A stretch of 64,000 nucleotides of DNA, taken from contig NZ_CP097349.1 in NCBI RefSeq assembly GCF_023516215.1, positions 1,426,001-1,490,000 of the forward strand, in the 5' to 3' direction. This DNA comes from Cytobacillus pseudoceanisediminis (GTDB lineage: Bacteria > Bacillota > Bacilli > Bacillales > Cytobacillaceae). This document shows positions 16,593-26,014 of this stretch, piece after piece. A model generated the notes under the pieces. That model did no database searches, was not told the origin of the DNA, and saw only the letters and a program-made list of their open reading frames with translations. The first letter of the stretch is position 1. Each line of letters opens with the position of its first letter. The position numbers were made by a program, and so were the translations under genes.

Positions 16593-18029
16593 ATGAATGA
16601 AACAATGACACCGCCTCCGCTGGATGAAAACGTGATATCCCGATTAAGAAATATCTTCGGAGACGACCGGCTATTAACCAATTGCACTGATATGATGACC
16701 TACTCCTATGATGCATCCTTTGAAACACAGCTCCGTCCGAAACTGCCTCAAGTGGCCGTTATTGCTCTGTCAACTGAAGAGGTCAGTGAATGTGTCCGGC
16801 TGGCCAACGAATTTAAAATACCGTTATACCCGAGAGGGGCAGCCACCGGGCAAACAGGCGGAGCCGTCCCGGTTAAAGGCGGCATTATGCTGGATTTATC
16901 GAAAATGAACCGAATCCTGGAGATTGATCACAGGAATATGCAGGCAGTGATTGAGCCGGGAGTCATCCAAAATGATTTAAATGAGGCTTTGAAGTCTTAT
17001 GGACTAAGATTCCCTCCTGACCCGGGAAGCGCAAATATGTGCACAGTGGGAGGAATGGTTTCCAACAATTCAAGCGGGCTGAGGGCAGTCAAATACGGTG
17101 TTACCCGCCATTATGTCCTGGGAATGGAAGTCGTACTGCCCACCGGTGACATCATTGTGACTGGCGGAGCAAAATCGAAGGCGCTTAAATCGGTCTCCGG
17201 CTACGACCTTGCCCATTTAATGATTGGTTCAGAAGGCACTCTTGGAATTGTAACGCGCCTTCGTCTGAAATTATTGCCGCTCCCTGTCACACGAGGTATT
17301 GTTTTATGCTCATTTGAAAGATTGGAAGATGCGGGAGAGGCGGTTAACGCTGTTTTTTCTTCAGGCCTGCAGCCATCAGCCATCGAAATCATGGACTTCA
17401 ATTGTACGAAGGCTGTCAACATGATGAAGCCTGAGCTGAATCTTCCCCTGGATAATGAAGCTATTCTTGTTTTTGAAGTGGATGGTGCCAAAGAGGAGGT
17501 AACCTCCCAGGTGAACCGGCTCAGGAAGGTAGTCGAAAAATTTACGAATTATATAAAGTTCAGCGATGAGCCGGATGAGTGTGAAAAGCTCTGGCAGGCA
17601 AGGAAGCTTGTTGGTGCTGCGGTTGGACTTTTAAAGCCGGGCGGTTTCCGGGTGTATGGCGGCGAAGACATCTGTGTGCCAATTTCGAGACTCCCTGAAA
17701 CACTCCGGGAGATTCATAATATCGCAGAACGATATGGCATCATCTGCGGAATATACGGTCATGTTGGTGATGGAAATATGCATACCGGACCGGTAGTGAA
17801 CATGAATAATGAAATTGAAATGGAAAATGTGCAGAAACTGATCGACGATATTCATGAACTGGCAATCAAAATGGAAGGAACGACGACAGCCGAGCATGGA
17901 GTTGGAATTGTCCGTGCCAAATATATGGATGTAGAGCATGGTCCTGCCATGGAAGTGATGCGGGCCATTAAAAGGACGCTTGATCCAAATAATATTTTAA
18001 ATCCAGGCAAGATGGCATTGCCTAACTAG
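16593..18029 (+). CDS. glcD: Glycolate oxidase FAD-binding subunit GlcD
   Basis: 478-aa FAD-linked oxidase. The PCMH-type FAD domain has PLYPRGAATGQTGGAVPV and GYDLAHLMIGSEGTLGIV. The C-terminal FAD-oxidase domain has IYGHVGDGNMHTGPV and TAEHGVGIVRAKY. It oxidises glycolate (or a related 2-hydroxy acid such as D-lactate) to the 2-oxo acid and passes electrons to the GlcF iron-sulfur protein. It starts 12 nt after the activator gene with AAGGAGGAG, and glcF follows. No frame problem. The substrate is assigned from context (glyoxylate aminotransferase nearby). Confidence 0.92.
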   Translation: MNETMTPPPLDENVISRLRNIFGDDRLLTNCTDMMTYSYDASFETQLRPKLPQVAVIALSTEEVSECVRLANEFKIPLYPRGAATGQTGGAVPVKGGIMLDLSKMNRILEIDHRNMQAVIEPGVIQNDLNEALKSYGLRFPPDPGSANMCTVGGMVSNNSSGLRAVKYGVTRHYVLGMEVVLPTGDIIVTGGAKSKALKSVSGYDLAHLMIGSEGTLGIVTRLRLKLLPLPVTRGIVLCSFERLEDAGEAVNAVFSSGLQPSAIEIMDFNCTKAVNMMKPELNLPLDNEAILVFEVDGAKEEVTSQVNRLRKVVEKFTNYIKFSDEPDECEKLWQARKLVGAAVGLLKPGGFRVYGGEDICVPISRLPETLREIHNIAERYGIICGIYGHVGDGNMHTGPVVNMNNEIEMENVQKLIDDIHELAIKMEGTTTAEHGVGIVRAKYMDVEHGPAMEVMRAIKRTLDPNNILNPGKMALPN

Positions 18030-18045
18030 GTTGGAGGTGAATGTA

Positions 18046-19377
18046 ATGAAATTGCTGACGGCGAAGGAATCCATGCAAACATGCGTGCGCTGCGGTGCCT
18101 GCCGCAATGTTTGTCCTACCTTAGATATCACAGGCAGGGAAGCTGATGGTCCCAGGGGCAGAGTATTGATGGCAAGAAGTCTGATTGAGGGCAATATCCC
18201 CGTAAATCAGGAAATCAAAGATCAGCTTGATCGCTGCCTGCTTTGCTCAGCCTGTGTGGATGCATGCCCTATTGATGTTCAGGTCCCTGATATCGTCATG
18301 CTCGCCAAGGAGCGAATAGCAGCAGCCGCTGAAGCACCTGTACAAACAGATATTAAAAAACCTGCATATCCGGTAAGGACTTTTAAAGATTACTTCTTTG
18401 ACCATGTTCTTGCCAACCAAAAAAGGCTTAATACTGTTGGCAATCTTCTGTGGTTTTATCAAAAAAGCGGGCTTCAGTATATAACTAGAGGACTGGGCAT
18501 TTTGAAATTCTTCCCAGAGCAGATGAGGCAAATGGAAAGAATCACGCCTTCCATTTTACCGCCTTCAGGGAGGAAACATCATGCTGAGTTTACTCCGAGG
18601 GCTGATGAAGAAAAGGCAGCAAGGGGCCGGGTAGCCTTTTTCCATGGCTGCATCATGGATGTCATGTTCAGAGAAACAAACGATAATTCCATTAAACTGC
18701 TGTCGAAGACTGGATTTGATGTGGTAACCCCTAAAGCGCAGATGTGCTGTGGAGCACTCCACCATCATAGCGGAAAAAGACAGGGCCATTGAAATGGCCA
18801 AAGCGAATATTCAGGCTTTTGAAAAAGCAAATGTGGATTATATTATTACCAATGCCGGAGGATGCGGTGCTGCACTTGCGGAATATGCAGATTTATTCAG
18901 GGGGATCAACATTGGCTGGAGAGGGCTAAAGTATTTTCTGCCAAAATAAGGGATATCAGTGAGATCATATATGAAAAAGGAGAAATGCCTGAAACTGCCG
19001 GCAGAGGTGAAAGAGTAACCTATCAGCCTTCCTGCCATCTGCAATATGTAATGAAGGTGAAGGATGCTCCAGCTAAATTGGTGAAGGAAATTCCAAACTC
19101 GGAATATGTGGATCTCCCTGAAAAGAAATATTGCTGCGGGTCTGCCGGAATTTATAATTTATTGCAGCCAAAACTTGCGAATGAAATACTGGATAAGAAA
19201 ATGTCCAGAGTCAAAGAAACTGAATCAGCTGTTCTAATAACAGCCAATCCAGGCTGTTTCCTCCAAATGAAACTGGGGGTTCATCGTGAAGGAATGGAGG
19301 ATCAGATTGAAACAAAGCATGTTGCCGACTATCTGATGGAGTCAATTGAAAGGGCAGAATCTGCAGGAAAACAATAA
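18046..19377 (+). CDS. glcF: Glycolate oxidase iron-sulfur subunit GlcF (two apparent frameshifts)
   Basis: About 443 aa after correction. Two 4Fe-4S motifs, CVRCGACRNVCP and CLLCSACVDACP, are followed by the paired CCG domains that hold a heterodisulfide-reductase-like cluster (AQMCCGALHHH; KKYCCGSAGIYN). It transfers electrons from GlcD to the respiratory chain. Two breaks are seen: the A5 run 18774-18778 reads correctly with one A fewer (SGKDRAIEMAK), and the G5 run 18900-18904 with one G more (LFRGDQHWLERA). The start is ATG 18046 with GGAGGTG at 18033-18039, not the upstream TTG. It ends the glcDF unit. Confidence 0.9.
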
Positions 19378-19379
19378 AA

Positions 19380-19417
19380 GTTTCAAATTGAAACAGAAGA
19401 GTGGACAATTTGTTTCA
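19380..19417 (+). promoter_or_regulatory. Candidate operator for the PrpR-type activator
   Basis: Perfect 15-bp palindrome GTTTCAAATTGAAAC (19380-19394) and a further TGTTTCA at 19411-19417, about 140-180 bp upstream of the -24 element at 19559. It has the same half-site as upstream of the aminotransferase promoter. Confidence 0.6.
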
Positions 19418-19500
19418 AAAGAGAACAAAAATGATTGATAAGTGTATTGGAAGGAATTCAGAATTTAAATTCATTAAAAGTGTGAATGTCCCATTTAATT

Positions 19501-19514
19501 TGAAACCGCTTACG
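19501..19514 (+). promoter_or_regulatory. Candidate CcpA cre site
   Basis: TGAAACCGCTTACG fits TGWAANCGNTNWCA at 13 of 14 positions. It sits between the candidate activator sites and the sigma-54 promoter, so catabolite repression of the transporter gene is likely. Confidence 0.6.
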
Positions 19515-19557
19515 ATTTTGGTTCCCGGTAAAAAAGTTAATCGAGTTATTTGCTTTT

Positions 19558-19573
19558 CGGCACAAAAATTGCA
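19558..19573 (+). promoter_or_regulatory. Sigma-54 (SigL) promoter of the tctC-like gene
   Basis: CGGCAC (19558-19563), AAAAA, TTGCA (19569-19573): -24 GG and -12 GC with correct spacing. The predicted start near 19584 leaves a leader of about 150 nt before the ATG at 19738. I saw no other gene in the 360-bp gap. Confidence 0.75.
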
Positions 19574-19737
19574 TTGAAGTTTAATGAAACATGACATAAA
19601 CAGGGAGGTGACGATCCAGATCGAGGAATAGGTCCATGTCTGATTAAGTAATCTTCATTCTAAGTTGTTTTATAGGAAATAATACGCTTTTAATTTACAG
19701 AAATTTAAAACTTTTCTTAATATGGGGGAAAATTAAC

Positions 19738-20727
19738 ATGAAATTAAAGAGGATTTCGTTTTTGTCTCTGGCAATTGCATTGGTATTCTTTTTGCAGGCA
19801 TGTAATTCTTCACCTCAGGGAGCAAGCTCGGAGGAAAAGAAAAGCAGCGGCAACTTTCCCGAGCGGCAGATTGAAATTATTGTTGGCTTTGGCGCGGGCG
19901 GCGGGAGTGACAATTTTGCCAGGGCCATTGCAAAAGAACTTAAAGATATTCTTGGTGTAAACATAAATGTTGTGAATATGCCTGGTGCGGCGGGGATTAA
20001 TTCGGCTGACCATGTGGCAAGGCAGCCGGCTGATGGTTATACCATCTGGTCTGCAACATCCAATCATCCCGTAAATATTGCAGCAGGAGTGGAAAAAAAT
20101 GATTTGAGCAAATTAACTTCTGTCGGAAGGGTCCAAAATGATACCATGACCCTCCAAGTAAAAAGCGATGGCAAGTTCAAGGATATTGATGATCTTATCG
20201 CAAAGGCAAAGGAAAAACCTGGTGAGATCACAATTGGCGGTACAGGTTCAGCCGGCTTTGATGAACTGGTAGTCAAACAGTTTGAAAAAGCCACTGGAAC
20301 AAAGTTTAATTATATCTCATTTGAAGGTTCTGGAGAGATGACAGCAGCACTGCTCGGGGGACATATCGATGTCATTGCAGAGGAGCCTGGACCATCGATT
20401 GCGCAGCTGGAAAGCGGAGATATTAAGATGCTGATTGCCTTTACTGAAGAGAAAATGGAAGGTTTTGAGGACGTTCCGATATCAACTGAAATGGGGATAG
20501 ATGTAACAGACGGCCAGGGCAGAGGCTTCATGGTCCATAAGGATACGCCGCCTGAAATCATTTCAGCGCTTGAAAAAGCCCTTGAGGAAGCGAAAAATCG
20601 CCCGGACTATAAAGAGTATGAAAAAGCCAATTACTTGCACCTTCGGGATGGCTGGCTAAATTCAGAAGAGTATAATGCCGAATTTGAAAAGCTAATCGAC
20701 ACTTACGGTTCTCTATTAAAAGAATGA
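19738..20727 (+). CDS. Tripartite tricarboxylate transporter substrate-binding lipoprotein (TctC family)
   Basis: 329-aa lipoprotein. Signal peptide with lipobox LQAC (cysteine at residue 22), a Ser/Glu/Lys linker, then a Bug/TctC domain beginning FPERQIEIIVGFGAGGGSDN, with MPGAAGINSADHVARQPADGYT forming the ligand pocket rim. It captures a carboxylic acid outside the cell and delivers it to a TctA/TctB permease; those partners are encoded at 23949-25996 beyond a GntR gene. It has its own sigma-54 promoter, cre site and terminator, so it is controlled apart from the permease genes. Substrate unknown; the glycolate context and the activator suggest a small hydroxy acid or dicarboxylate. Confidence 0.9.
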   Translation: MKLKRISFLSLAIALVFFLQACNSSPQGASSEEKKSSGNFPERQIEIIVGFGAGGGSDNFARAIAKELKDILGVNINVVNMPGAAGINSADHVARQPADGYTIWSATSNHPVNIAAGVEKNDLSKLTSVGRVQNDTMTLQVKSDGKFKDIDDLIAKAKEKPGEITIGGTGSAGFDELVVKQFEKATGTKFNYISFEGSGEMTAALLGGHIDVIAEEPGPSIAQLESGDIKMLIAFTEEKMEGFEDVPISTEMGIDVTDGQGRGFMVHKDTPPEIISALEKALEEAKNRPDYKEYEKANYLHLRDGWLNSEEYNAEFEKLIDTYGSLLKE

Positions 20728-20743
20728 TTGAATAAAATTGCCG

Positions 20744-20766
20744 AAAGGCAGAATATCTGCCTTTTT
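20744..20766 (+). terminator. Rho-independent terminator after tctC-like gene
   Basis: AAAGGCAG-AATAT-CTGCCTTT followed by T residues. Confidence 0.92.
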
Positions 20767-20918
20767 GCCTCCTGCAAGCTTCATGATAGATTTTCATAGA
20801 TTTGCTCGATAGGCTGCTGAAGATTTTTGTCGAAGTAAAACTAGTTTTATATAATCTTGAGAGATTTTGTTCAGGTTATTGACTGCCATTCCGACTGGCA
20901 GATATGATCGCCCTTGAA

Positions 20919-20949
20919 GCTGTATCCAGGATACAGCACACAGTATACA
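20919..20949 (+). promoter_or_regulatory. Candidate GntR operators
   Basis: Perfect palindrome GCTGTATCC-A-GGATACAGC (20919-20937) followed by AGTATACA-type symmetry at 20942-20949, about 45-70 bp before the GntR start. GTATAC-containing palindromes are typical for FadR-subfamily GntR proteins, so autoregulation is likely. Confidence 0.6.
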
Positions 20950-20991
20950 GCAACAGGCAGAGATAATTCATTTAAAGGAGGATAGGCAAAG

Positions 20992-21645
20992 ATGGTGCAG
21001 GGCCTGAAATTTACGCAGCCGCTTTATCAGCAAATCTATGACATTATAAAAAAATCCATTTTGTCAGGACAATTAAAGCCTGGTGAGAAGGTCAATGTTT
21101 CCCATCTGGCGGAAAAATATAATATAAGCCGGACCCCGTTAAGAGAAGCACTGCGCCAGCTGCAAATAGAAGGACTGCTGGTTCAGGATCAGCTGGGGCT
21201 ATCTATTGTAATACTGGATGAAACTGATTTTAAGGATTTATATGAAACTCGCATTATGCTGGAACCTCAAATAATGGGACTTGTTTTGAAAGCGATTACA
21301 GAAGAGCAGCTGAATTGCATTGAAGAAATTCTTGAAAGAGCTGAAGATGCCTTTTTGGAAGGAAACCATCTACTTTTACTTGAATGGAATGCTAAGTTTC
21401 ATGATCGGCTCTTGGATGCAAGCCCAAACAGGCGGGCAGTGCACTTGCTTAAGCAAGTACGTTCATTTCTTTTGCTATACCGGGCCAATATCCTAAAAAA
21501 CAACGAGCATAATAGAGAAATTCTTAAGGAACATAGCCAAATCCTTCATGCTCTTAAAGCCCGGGACGAGATAGCTGTCTACCAATCTGCAGCGAATCAT
21601 CTGCGCAACGATCTGGAACGCGGAATGAATATGATCTGCGAATAA
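20992..21645 (+). CDS. GntR-family regulator, FCD (FadR-like) subfamily
   Basis: 217 aa. Residues 10-75 form the winged helix (LYQQIYDIIKKSILSGQLKPGEKV, then ISRTPLREALRQLQIEGLL). The C-terminal two-thirds is an all-helical FCD ligand domain with the metal/ligand residues of WNAKFHDRLL and a late histidine (ANHLRND). It probably represses the adjacent CoA-transferase/hydratase/TctBA genes and itself through the palindromes just upstream. AAAGGAGGA ribosome-binding site. The effector is probably the acid imported by the TTT system or its CoA ester (inference). Confidence 0.9.
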   Translation: MVQGLKFTQPLYQQIYDIIKKSILSGQLKPGEKVNVSHLAEKYNISRTPLREALRQLQIEGLLVQDQLGLSIVILDETDFKDLYETRIMLEPQIMGLVLKAITEEQLNCIEEILERAEDAFLEGNHLLLLEWNAKFHDRLLDASPNRRAVHLLKQVRSFLLLYRANILKNNEHNREILKEHSQILHALKARDEIAVYQSAANHLRNDLERGMNMICE

Positions 21646-21802
21646 AAAAAGAGCATCTCCACTCGCCAAAATAGAAATGCTCCATTCTCATGAAAATCGA
21701 TTTTATTATAACATGCACAGATTATGAATGTATAGAAATGAACAGCTGCCGGTCACATCGGGCTCACTTCTGAGACAATATTTTCAAAATGGGGTGTTCT
21801 GA

Positions 21803-23023
21803 GTGGGACCATTACAAGGAATGAAAGTCCTTGATGCATCGCAAATCATGGCTGGTCCGTATTGCACTATGGTCCTTGCGGATCTCGGTGCGGAAGTCAT
21901 GAAAGTGGAGAAAGTGAATGGCGGAGACGATTCCCGCCAAATGGGCCCTTATGTAAACGGGGAATCTACCTGCTTTTTTCAGATAAACCGAAATAAAAAA
22001 AGCATAGCATTAAACCTTAAAACAAATGAAGGAAAAGAAATTTTCTATCAATTGGCTAAAGAAGCAGATGTTGTTGTTGAAAATTACCGCCCGGGAGTAA
22101 CAAAATCACTTGGCATTGACTTTGAAAGCCTAAAGAAGATTAATCCTGGGCTAGTCTACTGTTCTATTTCAGGTTATGGCCAGACTGGCCCTTATTCCCA
22201 TAAGGGCGGGTTCGATCTGGTAGCCCAGGGGATGACAGGGCTTATGAGCATGACCGGAGAAAAAGGAATGCGGCCAATGAAATCAGGCATCGCCGTTTAT
22301 GATATCGGGGCAGGCATAACTGCAGCCTATTCGATATTGGCAGCTTTTATCCATAAGATGAAGACAGGGGAAGGACAGCATGTGGATATTGCCCTGGCTG
22401 AGATCGGGCTTCCATGGTTTACGTGGGAGGCAGGGGCCTATTTTGCAGAAGGAACGATACCGGAAGCAACCGGCTGGAGGCACCGTGTGTCTGCTCCATA
22501 CCAGGCGGTTAAAACAAAATCGGGTTATATGATGCTTGGATGTGCCAATCAAAGGACATGGGAAAGATTTTGCGAAGATGTTGCCGAAAAGCCTGAATGG
22601 CTGACAGATCCGCGCTATAAAACCAATTTATTGAGAAACAAACATGTGAGTGAACTGGAAGAAGATATTGAGGCTGTATTAATGCATCAAGATACCAGAC
22701 ATTGGATTGATCTCTGTGAAAAAGCAGGGGTGCCTGCGGGACCAATCAACAACTTTGCAGAGGCGGTTCAGGATCCGCATTATGAAGCAAGAGGCATGAT
22801 TCAGGAAGTGGAGCATCCATTAATCGGAAAAATGAAGATGATTGGCATTCCCGCAAAATTTTCAAAAACTCCAGGTGAGGTGAAAACCCCCTCTCCTCTC
22901 TTCGGACAGGACACGATTGAAGTGTTGAATGGTTTGGGCTATGACGAAGATTCCATAAGAAATTTAACAAAATCAGGAGCTGTGAAGACCTTGGAAGAAA
23001 AGCCCATCCTGAATAAAAAATAA
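21803..23023 (+). CDS. CaiB/BaiF-family (class III) CoA-transferase
   Basis: 406 aa, family-typical length. Motifs: MKVLDASQIMAGPYCTMVLADLGAEVMKVE at the N terminus, RNKKSIALNLK, VVVENYRPG, and GQHVDIALAE, which carries the catalytic aspartate that forms the acyl-CoA anhydride. It moves CoA from a donor thioester to a free carboxylate. The start is GTG at 21803, preceded by GGGGTG. It is followed after 19 nt by an enoyl-CoA hydratase, so it likely activates the imported acid for hydration. The specific acid is unknown. Confidence 0.9.
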   Translation: MGPLQGMKVLDASQIMAGPYCTMVLADLGAEVMKVEKVNGGDDSRQMGPYVNGESTCFFQINRNKKSIALNLKTNEGKEIFYQLAKEADVVVENYRPGVTKSLGIDFESLKKINPGLVYCSISGYGQTGPYSHKGGFDLVAQGMTGLMSMTGEKGMRPMKSGIAVYDIGAGITAAYSILAAFIHKMKTGEGQHVDIALAEIGLPWFTWEAGAYFAEGTIPEATGWRHRVSAPYQAVKTKSGYMMLGCANQRTWERFCEDVAEKPEWLTDPRYKTNLLRNKHVSELEEDIEAVLMHQDTRHWIDLCEKAGVPAGPINNFAEAVQDPHYEARGMIQEVEHPLIGKMKMIGIPAKFSKTPGEVKTPSPLFGQDTIEVLNGLGYDEDSIRNLTKSGAVKTLEEKPILNKK

Positions 23024-23042
23024 CAGAAAGGTCGTTAGTGAT

Positions 23043-23863
23043 ATGTCTAAGAATCTGGAAGCATTCAGCAGGGAGAAGACGTACAGTGAACCGGTTTATC
23101 TTCAGGTTGAAGGAGAAATTGCATTCATATGCTTCAACCGGCCGGATAAAAGGAATGCCCTCAGTTATGAAATCTGGTTAAGGATTCCGCAGCTTATTGA
23201 GGAATGCGAAAATGATGCCAATGTAAAAGTAATCATTTTTAAAGGGACTGGATCTGCTGCTTTTTCGGCAGGCGCAGATATCAGCGAATTTAAGACATTA
23301 AGGTATACAGCAGAAGGCGCTGAAAAGTATAACAAGGCTACGATGATAGCAGAAAAGTCAATCATGAATGCATCTAAGCCAACGATTGCCATGATACAGG
23401 GCTTTTGTGTTGGCGGCGGATGTGAAATTGCGGTTGCCTGTGATTTTAGATTCTCTGATGAACAGGGCAATTTCGGCATTACTCCAGCAAAGCTTGGCCT
23501 AGTATACAATACACCGGGAACCAAAAATGTTGTAGATCTTGTCGGCCCGGCGAAAGCCAAGGACATTCTTTACACAGGAAGGCTCCTGGATGCCCGGGAA
23601 GCGTATCAGATTGGTCTCATCGATCGGATATATCCTGCAGAAGCCATTAAAGAGGAAACGGTCAGATATGCAGAGTTAATTTGCAGAAATGCTCAGCTGT
23701 CAGTCAGGGGTTCAAAAAAATCATTAATGAAGTGCTTGCCGGGGCCATTGAAGATTCACCTGAAACAGCCGAGCTTGTGATTGAATCGTTTCTTTCAGAG
23801 GATTATCGGGAAGGCGTGCGTTCATTTTTGGAAAAACGGAAGCCTGACTTTAAATATTCTTAA
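23043..23863 (+). CDS. Enoyl-CoA hydratase/isomerase family protein (apparent frameshift)
   Basis: About 273 aa after adding one A to the A7 run at 23714-23720 (RGSKKIINEVLAG). Crotonase fold: FNRPDKRNALSYE, the oxyanion segments AFSAGADISEF and IQGFCVGGGCEIAVACDFRF, then FGITPAKLGLVYNTPG and a C-terminal helix ending FLEKRKPDFKY. The position of the second general-acid glutamate appears to be occupied by other residues (TPAKLGL), so hydratase, isomerase or another crotonase reaction are all possible. It lies in an operon with the CoA-transferase and the TctBA permease. Confidence 0.88.
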
Positions 23864-23948
23864 GTGGATAGGAAATAAAGTGTGATTAAAATGGCAGGGA
23901 GGCTCACAGCCTCCTCCAATTAACTTACTGAATTTTGGGGGCTAAGAG

Positions 23949-24455
23949 ATGCAGCTGGAACGAAATCTTTCGATTATCATGATAGTCTTTTCGTCTTTTT
24001 TTCTGGTTATGTCACTCCAGGTGGAAAATAGGACAGGGAATTTCATTTCTGCAGGAACATGGCCGGCAGCTTTAATGATCCTGATGCTAATTCTATCAGT
24101 TATCCTGCTGATGAGGGCTCTAAAGGTGAAAAATGTTGAGAATATAAAGGGAGATGACATTGATTCAGCAGATGCAGATAATGAGGAGCAGCTCGTTCAT
24201 CCGAAAAAGTTCTTCCTCTTGTTTGCAGTTCTTGCCACCTATATTTTTATTCTTGGCTATGTTGGTTTTATTGCTGCAACGATTCTGGGGATTTTTGTGA
24301 TGGCGCTTTTGTTCGGTATGAAAAGCTATATTCGGGCTCTGCTGACAGGTATTCTGGCAACTGCCGGTTCTATCGTGCTGTTTCCCATTTTATTGAATCT
24401 GCCTTTCCCGCGGGGAACAGGGATTTTTTATTCACTTAGCTTGCTGTTTTATTAA
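23949..24455 (+). CDS. Tripartite tricarboxylate transporter small membrane subunit (TctB)
   Basis: 168 aa with four hydrophobic segments (residues about 10-28, 36-54, 86-108 and 115-160, the last likely double). DUF1468/TctB family. It pairs with TctA to form the permease of a solute-binding-protein-dependent secondary transporter. A charged loop (DDIDSADADNEEQLVHPKK) separates the two halves. It is directly upstream of tctA with a 30-nt gap. Confidence 0.88.
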   Translation: MQLERNLSIIMIVFSSFFLVMSLQVENRTGNFISAGTWPAALMILMLILSVILLMRALKVKNVENIKGDDIDSADADNEEQLVHPKKFFLLFAVLATYIFILGYVGFIAATILGIFVMALLFGMKSYIRALLTGILATAGSIVLFPILLNLPFPRGTGIFYSLSLLFY

Positions 24456-24485
24456 TAGCCAACTTTAATAAAAGAGGTGAACTTA

Positions 24486-25996
24486 ATGATAGAAGGACTT
24501 TTAGGCGGTTTTGGGAATCTTTTTCAGCCTTTTAATTTTTTCATTCTTATGGTCGGTGTCCTGCTTGGTTTCATTGGAGGAGGGATACCGGGTATAAGCG
24601 GAACCATGCTGGTCATTATTCTTCTTCCTGTCAGTTATGCAATGGATCCGGCTGCAGCATTTTTGCTGCTGACCTCCATTTATGCCACATCTGTTTTTTC
24701 AGGGTCTATAAGCGCTATTCTGTTTAGAACCCCAGGCACACCTGAAGCGGTAGCAACCGTTTTCGACGGGTATCCCATGGCGAAGAAGGGTGAAGGGGGA
24801 AAGCCCTCGGCATTTCCATCTTCAGTTCCGCCACAGGGGGTGTTTTTGGAACGCTGGTATTAATCTTTTTGACGCCGCTTCTCGCCTCTTTTGCGCTTAG
24901 ATTTTCGTCCCCGGAGTATTTTGCGCTTGCTCTAATGGGTCTGACGGTAGTAGCTTCCTTGAGTGCAGGCAACCTGGTTAAAGGATTCATTGGTGTTTCC
25001 TTCGGTTTGTTTATTGCCACTATTGGCATCGATACAATGACTGGTGTGCCAAGATTTACATTCGGTTCAGGCCAGTTAATGTCGGGTATTGACTTCATTC
25101 CTGTTCTGATTGGATTATTCGCTATATCAGAGGTGCTGAGAAGAGTTCAGCAGGTCCACAAGGTGAATGCAAAGCAAAAAGTGAGTTCCGAACTTCCAAA
25201 CTGGAATGTCATGAAACGAATTTCTGGGGTCATTGGACGTTCCTCCTTATTAGGTGTATTTATTGGAATCCTTCCGGGAATAGGTGCAACTACTGCAGCC
25301 ATGCTCAGCTACAGTGAAGCTGCCAGGTGGTCAAAAAGATCAAAGGAATTTGGAACTGGAATTCCAGAAGGGGTAGCTGCACCAGAGTCTGCCAATAATG
25401 CAGCAGCAATGGGTGCCATGGTTCCTTTGCTTTCCCTGGGAATTCCGGGAAGCGCCACAACCGCCATACTGCTTGGCGCCTTTATTCTGCATGGAATCCA
25501 GCCGGGGCCTTTGATGTTTACCACACAGGGTTCGCTCATTTATACCATCCTGATGGGTCTTCTTGTTGCCAACTTGCTGATTTTAGTCATTGCCAAGCCG
25601 TTTATTTCGGTATTCTCTAAAATTTTGCAAGTGCCCTACACAATCATTGGACCACTTATCGTTCTCTTTTGTATTGTTGGCACTTTCGCAGTCAGGAATT
25701 CGATTTTTGATGTGGCTATGATGCTGGTATTCGGAATTATCGGCTACTATCTGGAAAATGCCAAATTTCCGCTGGCACCTATCGTGCTTGGCGTTGTGCT
25801 CGGTCCCATTGCTGAAGAACAGTTCAGAAGGGCCATGCAGATGTCGAACAATGATATTTCCATCTTCTTCACAAGGCCGATTGCCTTAACCTTCATTGTA
25901 TTATCCATCATCAGTATATTGTATCCATTCATTAATAAGTGGATTAAGAAGCGCAAAAACAATGCGAGCGATTCAGATCAAACTGTAGCTTCATAA
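24486..25996 (+). CDS. Tripartite tricarboxylate transporter large permease (TctA) (apparent frameshift)
   Basis: About 503 aa after correction, the standard TctA size, with 10-12 membrane segments. Conserved motifs: GFIGGGIPGISGTM near the N terminus, LFRTPGTPEAVATVFDGYPMA, and the repeat-related GILPGIGATTAAMLSY and GIPGSATTAILLGAF. The frame breaks at 24795-24802 (G5 then A3); one extra G or A gives GEGGKALGISIFSSATGGVFG. The start is ATG 24486 behind AAGAGGTG. It works with TctB and a TctC-type lipoprotein, probably the one at 19738. Confidence 0.9.
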
Positions 25997-26014
25997 GAAG
26001 GAGGCGTTCCGGAA

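Noticed and set aside
21648..21692. Terminator for the GntR gene at 20992
   Set aside because: GAGCAT...ATGCTC has a long loop and no T tail on the plus strand; its A7 flank would suit only the minus strand, where there is no gene.
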